Shown: in pieces, positions 17,804 through 26,185 of the stretch
How positions within the stretch are numbered: the first letter of the stretch is position 1
Layout: each line of letters opens with the position of its first letter
Assembly: GCF_003003055.1 (NCBI RefSeq)
Contig: NZ_PVTV01000018.1
Location: 46,160 to 110,159 of the forward strand
Length of the DNA stretch: 64,000 nucleotides
Source of the DNA: Jezberella montanilacus
Lineage (GTDB): Bacteria; Pseudomonadota; Gammaproteobacteria; Burkholderiales; Burkholderiaceae_B
Direction: 5' to 3'
Position numbers and translations under genes: made by a program
The notes under the pieces: generated by a model
Told to the model about the DNA's origin: nothing
Seen by the model: the letters and a program-made list of their open reading frames with translations, nothing else
The model's database searches: none

Positions 17804-18784
17804 TTAGTCGAGTTTGACGCCTGATGTTTTTGCTAAAGCACCCCAGCGTTCGTAATCTTTTTTAACGAAGGCTGCGAAGTCAGCAGAAGAACCTCCCACA
17901 GGCTCGACACCCGTCTCTGCCATTTTCGAGATGACATCGGGTAGTTGAAGGACACGGTTAATCTCTTTGTTTAACAACGCGACGACCTCGGGTGGGGTGC
18001 CAACTGGTGCTAACAAACCCATCCACACTCCAAAATCTACGCCTTTTGAAACGGTTTCATCGAGCGTCTTCACATCGGGATATCGGGGTGAGCGTTTGGC
18101 TGTTGCAACCGCAACCAGATTAAGGCGCCCACTTTCAACCAGCGCAACCGTAGAGGCTAACGTGCCGATGTAAACGTCTACGCTTCCCCCCATCACGTCA
18201 GTTAACGCAGGTGATGCACCTTTGTAAGGCACTTGCAGCAAGTTAATTTGGGTCCGCGTCTTGAAGTCTTCTCCAATCAGGTGCCCCATGGTGCCAGCGC
18301 CTGCGGTTGACCACTTCAATCCTTGCGACGATTTGCCCTTTGCAACAAGATCTTCTGGCGTTTTGATTGTGGATTTGGCTGAACTAGCAATCGCCTCGGG
18401 AGTGATCGAAACTTGGATGACAGGGCTAAAACTTTTAACGGTGTCGTAACTGACGCTTGAATACAACCAAGGACCCAAGCTGGCATTGTCGGGTTGTGCC
18501 ATGACTAACATATAGCCATCAGCAGGGGCTTTGGCAACAGCATCCACTGCCAAATTGCCGCCTGCACCAGGCCGGTTTTCAATAATCACCTGCCAGCCCG
18601 TTAGTTCGGCGAGCTTGGTACCAACCAAACGTGAAACGAAGTCTGTGCCGCCGCCCGGTGAGAAGGGAACCACAATCCTGATTGGCTGGTCGGGGAATGT
18701 GCCTGCGTTGGCAGTTGACTGAGCGCTAAAGCAAAGCACAAAGGCAATGATCTTCAAGAGCGTGGATGGGATAGAGGTTCTCAT
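17804..18784 (-). CDS. Bug/TctC family periplasmic substrate-binding protein
   Basis: This 326-aa protein has a signal peptide (ending near A-N-A) and the Bug-family hallmarks: F-P-D-Q-P-I-R-I-V-V-P-F-S-P-G-G-G at residues about 30-46, E-N-R-P-G-A-G-G-N-L-A, and the S-T-A-G-A-G-T-M-G-H-L ligand loop. Bug proteins bind carboxylates and normally feed TctAB carriers, which are missing here. Instead it lies 21 bases downstream of a 2-hydroxycarboxylate carrier gene on the same strand, so the receptor may serve, or sense for, that carrier. Confidence 0.9.
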   Translation of the reverse strand: MRTSIPSTLLKIIAFVLCFSAQSTANAGTFPDQPIRIVVPFSPGGGTDFVSRLVGTKLAELTGWQVIIENRPGAGGNLAVDAVAKAPADGYMLVMAQPDNASLGPWLYSSVSYDTVKSFSPVIQVSITPEAIASSAKSTIKTPEDLVAKGKSSQGLKWSTAGAGTMGHLIGEDFKTRTQINLLQVPYKGASPALTDVMGGSVDVYIGTLASTVALVESGRLNLVAVATAKRSPRYPDVKTLDETVSKGVDFGVWMGLLAPVGTPPEVVALLNKEINRVLQLPDVISKMAETGVEPVGGSSADFAAFVKKDYERWGALAKTSGVKLD

Positions 18785-18805
18785 GTCGTTTGCCTTGGAA
18801 TTGTT

Positions 18806-20155
18806 TTATGGTTTAGAGATATGCGAGAGGATAATTAACACGACGGTGACGGTGATTGCCCCACCAATGCGAGTCGCAATTTGAGCGAAAGGCATCAAAG
18901 ACAGACGATTCGCTGCAGTCAAAATTGCAATGTCCCCTGTCCCACCCTGACCGCTATGGCAGGCGTTCACAATTGCGGTCTCAATCGGATACATTTTTAG
19001 CCAATAGCCCACTAGAGCCCCCACTGCCATCAATGTGAAGACCGTAGCAACAATGGTGATGAGCGTGGCAAAGTTAAAAGCAGCAATCAGCTTATCCCAA
19101 GGGGTCATTGATACGCCGATTGCGAACAGCAACGGATAGGTCACAGCAGTGGAAAAAAACTTGTAGGCGACGAAGGCACCTTCCTCTAATTGAGGCGAAA
19201 CAGCCTTACTTAACTTCACCGCCACCGCGCAAAAAAGCATTGCAACGGGCGCAGGTAAATCAAATAACCGAAAACAGATAATGCCAACAATATAAAGAAC
19301 CAGCGCAGTCACACCGGCGGCGGCAATGTGAGTCACGTCTGTTTTGATTGAATTGTCTTCTTGTAAAGGTTTGGCCGGCGTATCGTCACTGCCGGGTTGC
19401 AGGTTCCCTTCCCCCGTGAACCGAGGGTAGCGCTTGCCAACAAAGTTTAAAGTTCCTGACAAGATGATAGCAGTGAGACTGCCAATCATGACAGATGGCA
19501 ATACCGTTGCGAAAAGCTCACCTTGATCCTGATGCAAAATTTGACTGTAGCCCACTGACAAAGGTATCGCGCCTTCGCCTACGCCGCCGGCCATAATCGG
19601 TACAACAATAAAAAAGAAAGTGTGGTGAGTTCCGAGTCCCAACAGGGTGCCGACGAGTGTTCCTACTATGCCTGCCACGATGGTGCCCGCAGCGAGAGGG
19701 ATAAATATTTTCAGAAACCCTTTGATTAACACTTGACGATCCATACTTAAAATACTGCCCACAATAATGCTGGCAATAAACAAGTAAAGAAAGTTGGTTG
19801 ACTTTGTAAAGTCTGAGGTTACTTTGACGATACTTGGCGGCAATAGGTTGTAGTAAACCAATGCTGAAGGGATAAACGTTGCAAAAATTGCTGCACCCCC
19901 GATGTTGCGGATGATAGGGATACGCTTTCCGATTTCTGCCAGCGTGAAGCCAAAGAAAGCAAACATAACGATTGCAATAGATATTTCGTTAGGTAGCTTG
20001 TCCATCGCGACCAGGCCAGCGATTAAACAGCCAGCGAGAACGTACACGGGGAACGGAAATATACCGATCCTGAACTCCATTAGCTTCCACCAGCCTTGCG
20101 GCCAAAAACTAGTTTTGGTCGTCTCGGTAGCTGAGGTGTTGGGGGCTGATCCCAT
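18806..20155 (-). CDS. 2-hydroxycarboxylate transporter (2-HCT/CitS family)
   Basis: This 449-aa carrier has about eleven helices and the 2-HCT signature in each half: G-G-V-G-E-G-A-I-P-L-S in the first re-entrant loop, and C-H-S-G-Q-G-G-T-G-D-I-A in the second. A GGAGAAG ribosome site precedes the ATG. The family performs sodium- or proton-coupled uptake or exchange of citrate, malate or lactate. It is first in a two-gene unit with a Bug receptor, an unusual combination because 2-HCT carriers normally need no binding protein. The specific acid is not known. Confidence 0.9.
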   Translation of the reverse strand: MGSAPNTSATETTKTSFWPQGWWKLMEFRIGIFPFPVYVLAGCLIAGLVAMDKLPNEISIAIVMFAFFGFTLAEIGKRIPIIRNIGGAAIFATFIPSALVYYNLLPPSIVKVTSDFTKSTNFLYLFIASIIVGSILSMDRQVLIKGFLKIFIPLAAGTIVAGIVGTLVGTLLGLGTHHTFFFIVVPIMAGGVGEGAIPLSVGYSQILHQDQGELFATVLPSVMIGSLTAIILSGTLNFVGKRYPRFTGEGNLQPGSDDTPAKPLQEDNSIKTDVTHIAAAGVTALVLYIVGIICFRLFDLPAPVAMLFCAVAVKLSKAVSPQLEEGAFVAYKFFSTAVTYPLLFAIGVSMTPWDKLIAAFNFATLITIVATVFTLMAVGALVGYWLKMYPIETAIVNACHSGQGGTGDIAILTAANRLSLMPFAQIATRIGGAITVTVVLIILSHISKP

Positions 20156-20231
20156 GGTCTTCTCCGCGTCTTATTCGTTTGCGCAATGATATAACGCCAT
20201 TTCACAGCCCATTGCCGGTAGATACTATGTC

Positions 20232-21401
20232 TTACCCTAATGAAGGGCCAGGCGGGACTAATTTATTTTTGAGGCCTTTTGCGGCAATACTGTAACCCCC
20301 GTCGTTGCCGTCGATAAAATGCGTGTGTACGTCTAGTGATGAGACAAGGCAGGTAAAAACCGCTGAATCAGAATAGTGAACGCCGTATTTGATTTGGTTT
20401 TCGCTTTCAAGCTGATCTAAAAAATGAATGATTTCATTCTTTTGTGAGGCGCTGACATCAATGACCATACGCAAATAGTCGTCGATTTTGATGTCGTCGG
20501 TGTTTTTGATCATGAGGTCAATATACTTACCCGTCACTGAATTCCGATTGGTTTTTTGAGCCTGAACAATTAGCTTGAAAAGGCCTGTCAGCAGGGTGAA
20601 TTTTGCTAGCTGCAACCAACGGCTCAGGATGTTCTTTGCTTTAAGCCGCATTTCTGCCATGATAAATTTCGGTGGCCAGCTCAGCGGAAGATTGTCATGA
20701 CTGAGTGGGCGCGACATTGGCGCGATTGCCTTTATCTGCCGAATGATTTCACCATAGGGGGTTAGTGCACCTGAAGCCCCGAGAATGATCAAAGTCATGA
20801 TTTGACCGTTAACTGACTTGGCTTCGTTCCAACGGCATTCCAGCCCCTGAAACGAGATTGGCAATAGCTGATTGCTGTGGATAAGGTAAGGACTATCGTC
20901 TTGTTTTAACAAGCCATCTGCTATTTGTATGCCACCACCAGTAATCATAGCGAGTCGGTTGTTCGGGCTTGGTTCGAACTTGGCTATTAAGACATCTGAC
21001 CCAAGCGCACGAATCGCGCGCATGGGGATACAACCTACTCTCAGCGTCAGTTTTAGTTGTTGTTCGACCAGTTGAGCCAAGCTAACGAGTGCGTGTTGAA
21101 TCTTTGAGGTGAATTCGTTCGGGGCCAGGATCACAGCACCGTCACCACCAAAAACAAAGGGCAGATCAAGATCTTTGCATAGATTCTGTATGACGGTGAT
21201 TGTCGCTACCCCTGCAATATTCACGCTTTTGTATTGCCCAGCCGCGATGGCTGCTGAGGAGCTGACTACGTCAGTAATAAAGATTGACCAGTCTTCGGGT
21301 ACGGTCGAGTACCGATCAATGTTGGTCACATCAATGATAGATTGAATGCTGGTCATTTCTCTATAAAAATCCCAGCTACTACTTGTGGCAAGGTTTGTCA
21401 C
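20232..21401 (-). CDS. DUF3095 protein with class III nucleotidyl-cyclase-like features
   Basis: The gene starts with GTG (21401), preceded by GAGGG. The 389-aa protein matches the DUF3095 family: F-I-T-D-V-V-S-S-S at 41-49 and F-G-G-D-G-A at 84-89 resemble the two metal-binding aspartates (D44, D87) of class III adenylate/guanylate cyclases. The C-terminal 100 residues look like a small helical, winged-helix-like domain. Cyclase activity has not, to my knowledge, been shown for the family. It lies 18 bases after the TPR-glycosyltransferase gene and is probably co-transcribed with it. Confidence 0.78.
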   Translation of the reverse strand: MTNLATSSSWDFYREMTSIQSIIDVTNIDRYSTVPEDWSIFITDVVSSSAAIAAGQYKSVNIAGVATITVIQNLCKDLDLPFVFGGDGAVILAPNEFTSKIQHALVSLAQLVEQQLKLTLRVGCIPMRAIRALGSDVLIAKFEPSPNNRLAMITGGGIQIADGLLKQDDSPYLIHSNQLLPISFQGLECRWNEAKSVNGQIMTLIILGASGALTPYGEIIRQIKAIAPMSRPLSHDNLPLSWPPKFIMAEMRLKAKNILSRWLQLAKFTLLTGLFKLIVQAQKTNRNSVTGKYIDLMIKNTDDIKIDDYLRMVIDVSASQKNEIIHFLDQLESENQIKYGVHYSDSAVFTCLVSSLDVHTHFIDGNDGGYSIAAKGLKNKLVPPGPSLG

Positions 21402-21419
21402 GGTAACCCTCTTCGTTGT

Positions 21420-23489
21420 TTAACCTTCAGCCGTGTTTGGCTCAATCACAATATTGGCTGGGTCTAAGTCGTCCCAGTATCTTGTCATCATCTGCAGGTA
21501 AGCAGCTTCAATATGATTCGTGATGTCTGGCGTATCAAAAAGCGGCATGGTCAACTTGTTGTTTGATAGTTTTTGCTTAAGCGTCTGCAGCTTCGCAGGA
21601 TCTTGACTGAGCTCAATCGCCAACGCCTCATAATCAGCCACAGTAGAGGTAATTAATTCAGGCAGGCCAATCGCAGTAAGCAAGCTTGCCGAGACACGGC
21701 TTGCAAAGGAAGAGCCGATGAGCGTCAGGACTGGTAGTCCAACCCACAGGGCATCGCTCGCAGTGGTGTGAGCGTTGTAGGGAAGCGTGTCTAAAAATAG
21801 ATCGGCCAGGTGGTGGCGGGCCAGATGCTCGGCTAAGGGTATTTCTTTGGCAAAGACGAGGCGTTCGCTCGACACCCCGCGGTTTTGAGCTTCTGCTTTG
21901 AGATTTTCGGATGCTGCAGGATCACCTTGAAACAACCATAGAACACTTCCCTCGGTTGCTTTCAAGATGCGCATCCAACTATCAAACGTATCTGGCGTAA
22001 TCTTGTAGTTCTTGTTGAAACAACAAAAGATAAAACCTTTCTCGGGTAGACCAGCTTCAGCTCGGGTGAACACCTTTTTTGCAATGGCCCGTTGTCTGTC
22101 ATTGACTTGATAGCTATGAGGCAGATAGACAATCTTCTCGGAATAATACTGGCTCGCTGCTTCAGAGATGACCACGCGATCGGCAATAATATAGTCAATG
22201 TAATCCGCCCCCATGCTGCCTGGATAGCCGAGATAGCTGACCTGTATCGGAGCTGCACGGAAAGCAAAAATACCAGTTCGACGATCTGCCGTGTAGCCTT
22301 TTAGGTCAACCGCGATATCGATTTGAAGTGCTCTGCTGAGCTTCGCAATGTCTAAATCGGTTTGATCTGATACATCGATAAACTGATCAAACGACGCACT
22401 CAAGCGCGCACGCATTTCGTCTTGCTTATTTAGCCCGAGTGAAAAGGCGATCAGTTCAAATTGCTCTTTGTTATGTAGCTCAAAAAACTCTGCAATGAGA
22501 TAAGCCGTTGCATGGTTATGAAACTCTGTTGAGTAGTATCCGATGCGAATTTTGCTTGATCGTGGGCGTTGTGGGATCTCACCTAAAACATCGTTCGCGG
22601 GAAACTTCGACTGCGTGTAAATGGCTGCACAGCGTTGCTGAATGACCGGGTCATCGACTAAACCAAGCAAACCGAAGGGGCTGCAGGTTTTTTCGCCTGA
22701 TTCAATGCGCGAAACGATTTCCTTGATACTTGCAGCATAATCGCCCCAGTCGCAGATATTCATCTTTGCATGTTGAAGAATGCCGCGCAGAAAATCGTAA
22801 TTTGGTCTGAGAGAAAGGGCGTTTGAGCCGACTGCAATGGCGGCGGCCCACTGTCGCTGGTCGACCAAGACCATGCTGGCGTTGTTGTACGCCTCAGGGT
22901 AGTTTGGTTGATGCGTAATCGCCAATTCATAGCATTCAAGCGCTTGCTCGTATTGCTTTGTTTCGTGAAACACATTACCTCGGCCGAAGTGCGCAAGCGC
23001 GTAATCGGGCTTCACCGTGATGACTTGGTTGAAACTATTTAAGGCGTCGTCAAATTGCTTGAGTTCGTGCAATAAGTTGGCTTGGTTGTAATACGCGTCA
23101 AGATAGAAGGGTTTAAGCGCGATGGCATGGTTAAAGTCGGCTTGAGCTTCCTCGTATTTCTTTAAGCTGCGATAAGCACAAGCCCTATTGTTATAGCCTT
23201 CGGCGAAGGTGGGCTCGATTTTAATCGCAGCCGTCAGGCATTCGATAGCCCTTTCGTAATCCCCTGTCTGACTCGTTAACGCCCCGAGTAATTGCAAGGC
23301 GTCAAAGTGATTCGGATCAGCTTCAATTACCGTTTCATAGAATTCGCGAGCCTGTTCGTATTGCCCCTTTTGGTGCAATTCAAATGCAGTCTGTAATTTC
23401 TGTAGCGACTGTATTTGTTTGAGCAGTAGTTTCTGTTTCTCTTCAGAGCTGAGGTCGTTGTCTGTGGGCGGGTTGGGCACAGCAGGCAT
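21420..23489 (-). CDS. TPR protein fused to an O-GlcNAc-transferase-like (GT41/SPINDLY) domain
   Basis: This 689-aa protein begins with a short coiled segment, then about six tetratricopeptide repeats (roughly 35-270; each with A-x-x-x-Y-x-x-A pattern), and ends in a GT41 catalytic region (about 310-665). The latter shows G-Y-Y-S-T-E-F-H-N-H-A at about 318-328, D-L-K-G-Y-T-A-D-R-R, Y-L-G-Y-P-G-S-M-G, and the H-T-T-A-S-D-A-L-W-V-G-L-P-V-L-T segment of the nucleotide-sugar site. The family transfers a sugar to Ser/Thr of proteins. The following DUF3095 gene is probably in the same operon. The acceptor protein is unknown; bacterial relatives often modify surface proteins. Confidence 0.88.
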   Translation of the reverse strand: MPAVPNPPTDNDLSSEEKQKLLLKQIQSLQKLQTAFELHQKGQYEQAREFYETVIEADPNHFDALQLLGALTSQTGDYERAIECLTAAIKIEPTFAEGYNNRACAYRSLKKYEEAQADFNHAIALKPFYLDAYYNQANLLHELKQFDDALNSFNQVITVKPDYALAHFGRGNVFHETKQYEQALECYELAITHQPNYPEAYNNASMVLVDQRQWAAAIAVGSNALSLRPNYDFLRGILQHAKMNICDWGDYAASIKEIVSRIESGEKTCSPFGLLGLVDDPVIQQRCAAIYTQSKFPANDVLGEIPQRPRSSKIRIGYYSTEFHNHATAYLIAEFFELHNKEQFELIAFSLGLNKQDEMRARLSASFDQFIDVSDQTDLDIAKLSRALQIDIAVDLKGYTADRRTGIFAFRAAPIQVSYLGYPGSMGADYIDYIIADRVVISEAASQYYSEKIVYLPHSYQVNDRQRAIAKKVFTRAEAGLPEKGFIFCCFNKNYKITPDTFDSWMRILKATEGSVLWLFQGDPAASENLKAEAQNRGVSSERLVFAKEIPLAEHLARHHLADLFLDTLPYNAHTTASDALWVGLPVLTLIGSSFASRVSASLLTAIGLPELITSTVADYEALAIELSQDPAKLQTLKQKLSNNKLTMPLFDTPDITNHIEAAYLQMMTRYWDDLDPANIVIEPNTAEG

Positions 23490-23673
23490 GGAGGCATTTC
23501 CTATGATTTGTCGGAAGATGACCCTAATTTAACCAACTTTAGGGGTGCCAGCTATATTTTTTAACACTGAGTGCTGCGCTTGTCTGTGCGCTTATCGATT
23601 AAGCTGGTGACGCACCCGCCTTTCGTGATCTGGACCAAGGGGTTGCGTCTTCTGCAAAGGTTATTCTCTGCCC

Positions 23674-24474
23674 ATGACTGTTAAGTCCTCTCACCAAGCC
23701 TTGTCCATTACTGCCTGCGACTTTGCCGTGGGGCTTGCGCGTGAGGCCATGCAGATCCTGCGCGAGGGAAGTCAACGCGAGGTTGGGGATATTCAGACCA
23801 AAGCTGCGGGTGATGTGTCGACTGAGCTTGACCGAAAAATCGAGACCTTTTTTAGACGTCGCTTGCACGAGCGGTTTCCCGAACACGCTTTTCTTGGTGA
23901 AGAAGGCGGTGGCAGCTGGCCGGTTAACCATGCTGTCTGGATTGTTGATCCGATCGATGGGAGTTTAAATTTCGTTCATGGCTATCCACAATATAGTATT
24001 TCGTTAGCTTTGGTGATTGACGGAAAGCCTGTGGCTGCCTGCGTTGCAGACCCCTGTCGCGATGAAATTTTTTCTGCCGCAAAAGGTCATGGCGCGCAGT
24101 TAAACGGGCAGTTAATTAAAGTCTCAGAGACCACTGCACTCATTGAAGCACTCGCGGCGACGGTGTTTCCCAAACCCACTGCGACGTTCATGGCTGATTA
24201 TTTGGACCAGCTTGGATTAGTCATGCGTCAAGTCGGAGGGGTGCGCCGGTCTGGCAGTATGGCGCTTGAAATGGCTTATCTTGCAGCGGGCCGTTGTGAT
24301 GTATTTTGGGAGCGTGCGATGGGGCCGTGGGACGCTGCGGCTGGCCTTTTATTGATTGAAGAAGCTGGCGGAATGGTTTTTTCACTTGATGGTCAGCCGA
24401 TACTTTTGTCGGACCATATTGCAGCGGCCACACCACGGCTTGCCGAGACTTGGAGAACCCTTTTGACCAAATGA
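23674..24474 (+). CDS. Inositol monophosphatase family protein
   Basis: This 266-aa protein has the metal-dependent sugar-phosphatase motifs: G-E-E-G-G-G at 75-80, W-I-V-D-P-I-D-G-S-L-N-F at 89-100, and G-P-W-D-A-A-A-G in the C-terminal third. The family includes SuhB, CysQ-like bisphosphatases and histidinol-phosphatases. A CysQ/PAP-phosphatase role would fit the sulfur-related genes just downstream but cannot be distinguished from sequence reading alone. About 90 bases separate it from the next gene, so co-transcription is uncertain. Confidence 0.86.
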   Translation: MTVKSSHQALSITACDFAVGLAREAMQILREGSQREVGDIQTKAAGDVSTELDRKIETFFRRRLHERFPEHAFLGEEGGGSWPVNHAVWIVDPIDGSLNFVHGYPQYSISLALVIDGKPVAACVADPCRDEIFSAAKGHGAQLNGQLIKVSETTALIEALAATVFPKPTATFMADYLDQLGLVMRQVGGVRRSGSMALEMAYLAAGRCDVFWERAMGPWDAAAGLLLIEEAGGMVFSLDGQPILLSDHIAAATPRLAETWRTLLTK

Positions 24475-24565
24475 TGTATCGTTATTTTTTTGAACAACAA
24501 AGTTTTTCGAAACGAGCTAGACAACAAAACTGACCGGCTCAAATTTAAACCCCGGAGGAGCGCCA

Positions 24566-24847
24566 ATGATTCACTGCGTATTGCACGACCCTAACGACAG
24601 CGTCGCTGTTGTTGTCACCGAAGGCGTTAAAGCTGGCCAACAGCTGACCGCGCTGATTCTTGATGAAGATCGTACGATCACTGTACCTTGTAAAGCAGAT
24701 ATCCCGCTTGGCCACAAAGTTGCCATGAAGGATATGCCTGCAGGAACCACGGTGATCAAGTACGGCATCGATATCGGCAAAGTGGTGGCTGATATCAAAG
24801 CCGGCGACCACGCCCATGTGCACAACATCAAAACAAAACGCTGGTAA
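24566..24847 (+). CDS. suyA: UxaA-family small subunit (SAF domain), probable sulfolactate sulfo-lyase alpha subunit
   Basis: This 93-aa SAF-domain protein corresponds to the N-terminal part of altronate dehydratase, made here as a separate subunit. It contains I-P-L-G-H-K-V-A, T-V-I-K-Y-G and ends H-N-I-K-T-K-R-W, a pattern I associate with SuyA-type subunits as well as with UxaA-type small subunits. A strong GGAGGAG site lies before the ATG. It is followed after 15 bases by the large subunit. The downstream YeiH-type exporter favours sulfolactate desulfonation (sulfolactate to pyruvate and sulfite) over sugar-acid dehydration; this is inference. Confidence 0.7.
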   Translation: MIHCVLHDPNDSVAVVVTEGVKAGQQLTALILDEDRTITVPCKADIPLGHKVAMKDMPAGTTVIKYGIDIGKVVADIKAGDHAHVHNIKTKRW

Positions 24848-24862
24848 ATAAGGAATCATTTC

Positions 24863-26038
24863 ATGTCTTTTCTGACTCAAGACGCTACCTTCTGGGGCTA
24901 CCGCCGAGAAAACGGCCGCGTGGGCGTGCGCAATCACGTCATCATCCTGCCTTTGGATGATTTGTCTAACGCCGCAGCCGAAGCTGTTGCGCACAATATC
25001 AAGGGTGCCATGGCAATCCCGCATCCATACGGTCGTCTGCAGTTTGGCGCTGACCTGGATTTGCACTTTGCCACGTTGATCGGTGCAGGTTGCAATCCCA
25101 ACGTTGCGGCTGTCGTCGTCATCGGCATCGAAGATGGCTGGACAAAAAAAGTGGTCGATGGCATCGCCATAACGGGCAAGCCAGTAGTGGGTTTTGGTAT
25201 CGAAGGCCACGGCGACCACGAGACCATCATGCGTGCGAGCAGGGCTGCTAAAGAGTACGTTCAATGGGCCTCTGAGAAGCAACGAGTTGAATGCCCCATC
25301 TCAGATCTGTGGGTATCCACCAAATGTGGTGAATCTGACACCACATCCGGTTGCGGCGCCAATCCGACCGTTGGTAATGCCTTCGACACCCTACACGCGT
25401 TGGGCACGACACTGGTTTTTGGTGAAACGTCTGAAATCACCGGTGGCGAGCATATCGTCGCAGCACGATGCAAAACGCCAGAAGTTCGTGATCAGTTCAT
25501 GGGCATGTTCAATCGCTATCAAGACATGATCAATCGCAACAAGACGACTGACTTATCAGAGTCACAGCCTACCAAGGGCAATATCGCCGGTGGTTTGACG
25601 ACCATTGAAGAAAAAGCTTTGGGTAACATCCAGAAGATTGGCAAAAAATGTACCGTTGATGGGGTCATCGACAAGGCAGAGGTACCTAGCCATTCTGGTT
25701 TGTGGTTCATGGATTCATCCTCGGCCGCAGCCGAGATGGTGACGCTCTGTGCCGCATCTGGCTTTGTGGTGCACTTCTTCCCCACCGGGCAAGGTAACGT
25801 CATTGGTAATGCCATTGTGCCCGTGATCAAGATTTGCGCTAATCCTCGCACGGTTCGCACCATGAGTGAACATATTGACGTGGATTGTTCAGGTCTGTTG
25901 CAACGCGAGCGTACGATGGATCAAACCGGTGACCAGTTGCTCGAAGTGATGATGCGTACCATTAATGGTCGCTTCACCGCTGCCGAGGCGCTCGGTCACC
26001 GTGAGTTTGTCATGACGCGCTTGTTCGAAAGCGCTTGA
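24863..26038 (+). CDS. suyB: UxaA-family large subunit, probable sulfolactate sulfo-lyase beta subunit
   Basis: This 391-aa protein is the catalytic C-terminal part of the UxaA/GarD/SuyB family, preceded by AAGGAA. Visible family motifs are [34 protein letters not shown] and A-A-R-C-K-T-P-E; the cysteines are candidates for metal binding. The split into a 93-aa and a 391-aa subunit and the motif wording resemble (2R)-sulfolactate sulfo-lyase more than altronate dehydratase, whose subunits are usually fused. A strong terminator follows at 26103. No sulfolactate dehydrogenase gene is visible nearby. Confidence 0.7.
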   Translation: MSFLTQDATFWGYRRENGRVGVRNHVIILPLDDLSNAAAEAVAHNIKGAMAIPHPYGRLQFGADLDLHFATLIGAGCNPNVAAVVVIGIEDGWTKKVVDGIAITGKPVVGFGIEGHGDHETIMRASRAAKEYVQWASEKQRVECPISDLWVSTKCGESDTTSGCGANPTVGNAFDTLHALGTTLVFGETSEITGGEHIVAARCKTPEVRDQFMGMFNRYQDMINRNKTTDLSESQPTKGNIAGGLTTIEEKALGNIQKIGKKCTVDGVIDKAEVPSHSGLWFMDSSSAAAEMVTLCAASGFVVHFFPTGQGNVIGNAIVPVIKICANPRTVRTMSEHIDVDCSGLLQRERTMDQTGDQLLEVMMRTINGRFTAAEALGHREFVMTRLFESA

Positions 26039-26102
26039 TGCAATAGGCCGCGGCGCTGACCTGACCCGATTACCTTGTCGAGGGTAAGCGAGTCGCCGCA
26101 AC

Positions 26103-26135
26103 AAGGCTGTGAAGAACCACAGCCTTCTTTGTTTT
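26103..26135 (+). terminator. Rho-independent terminator after the lyase genes
   Basis: A perfect 9-bp stem, AAGGCTGTG at 26103-26111 and CACAGCCTT at 26118-26126, with a six-base loop, is followed by a T-rich run ending in five T. It ends the suyA-suyB transcript 65 bases after the stop, so the exporter gene beyond it needs read-through or its own promoter. Confidence 0.85.
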
Positions 26136-26185
26136 TACACTGTTTGCCGTCGCCACGTCGTGGCTGCAATTAAATAGATTTATGT

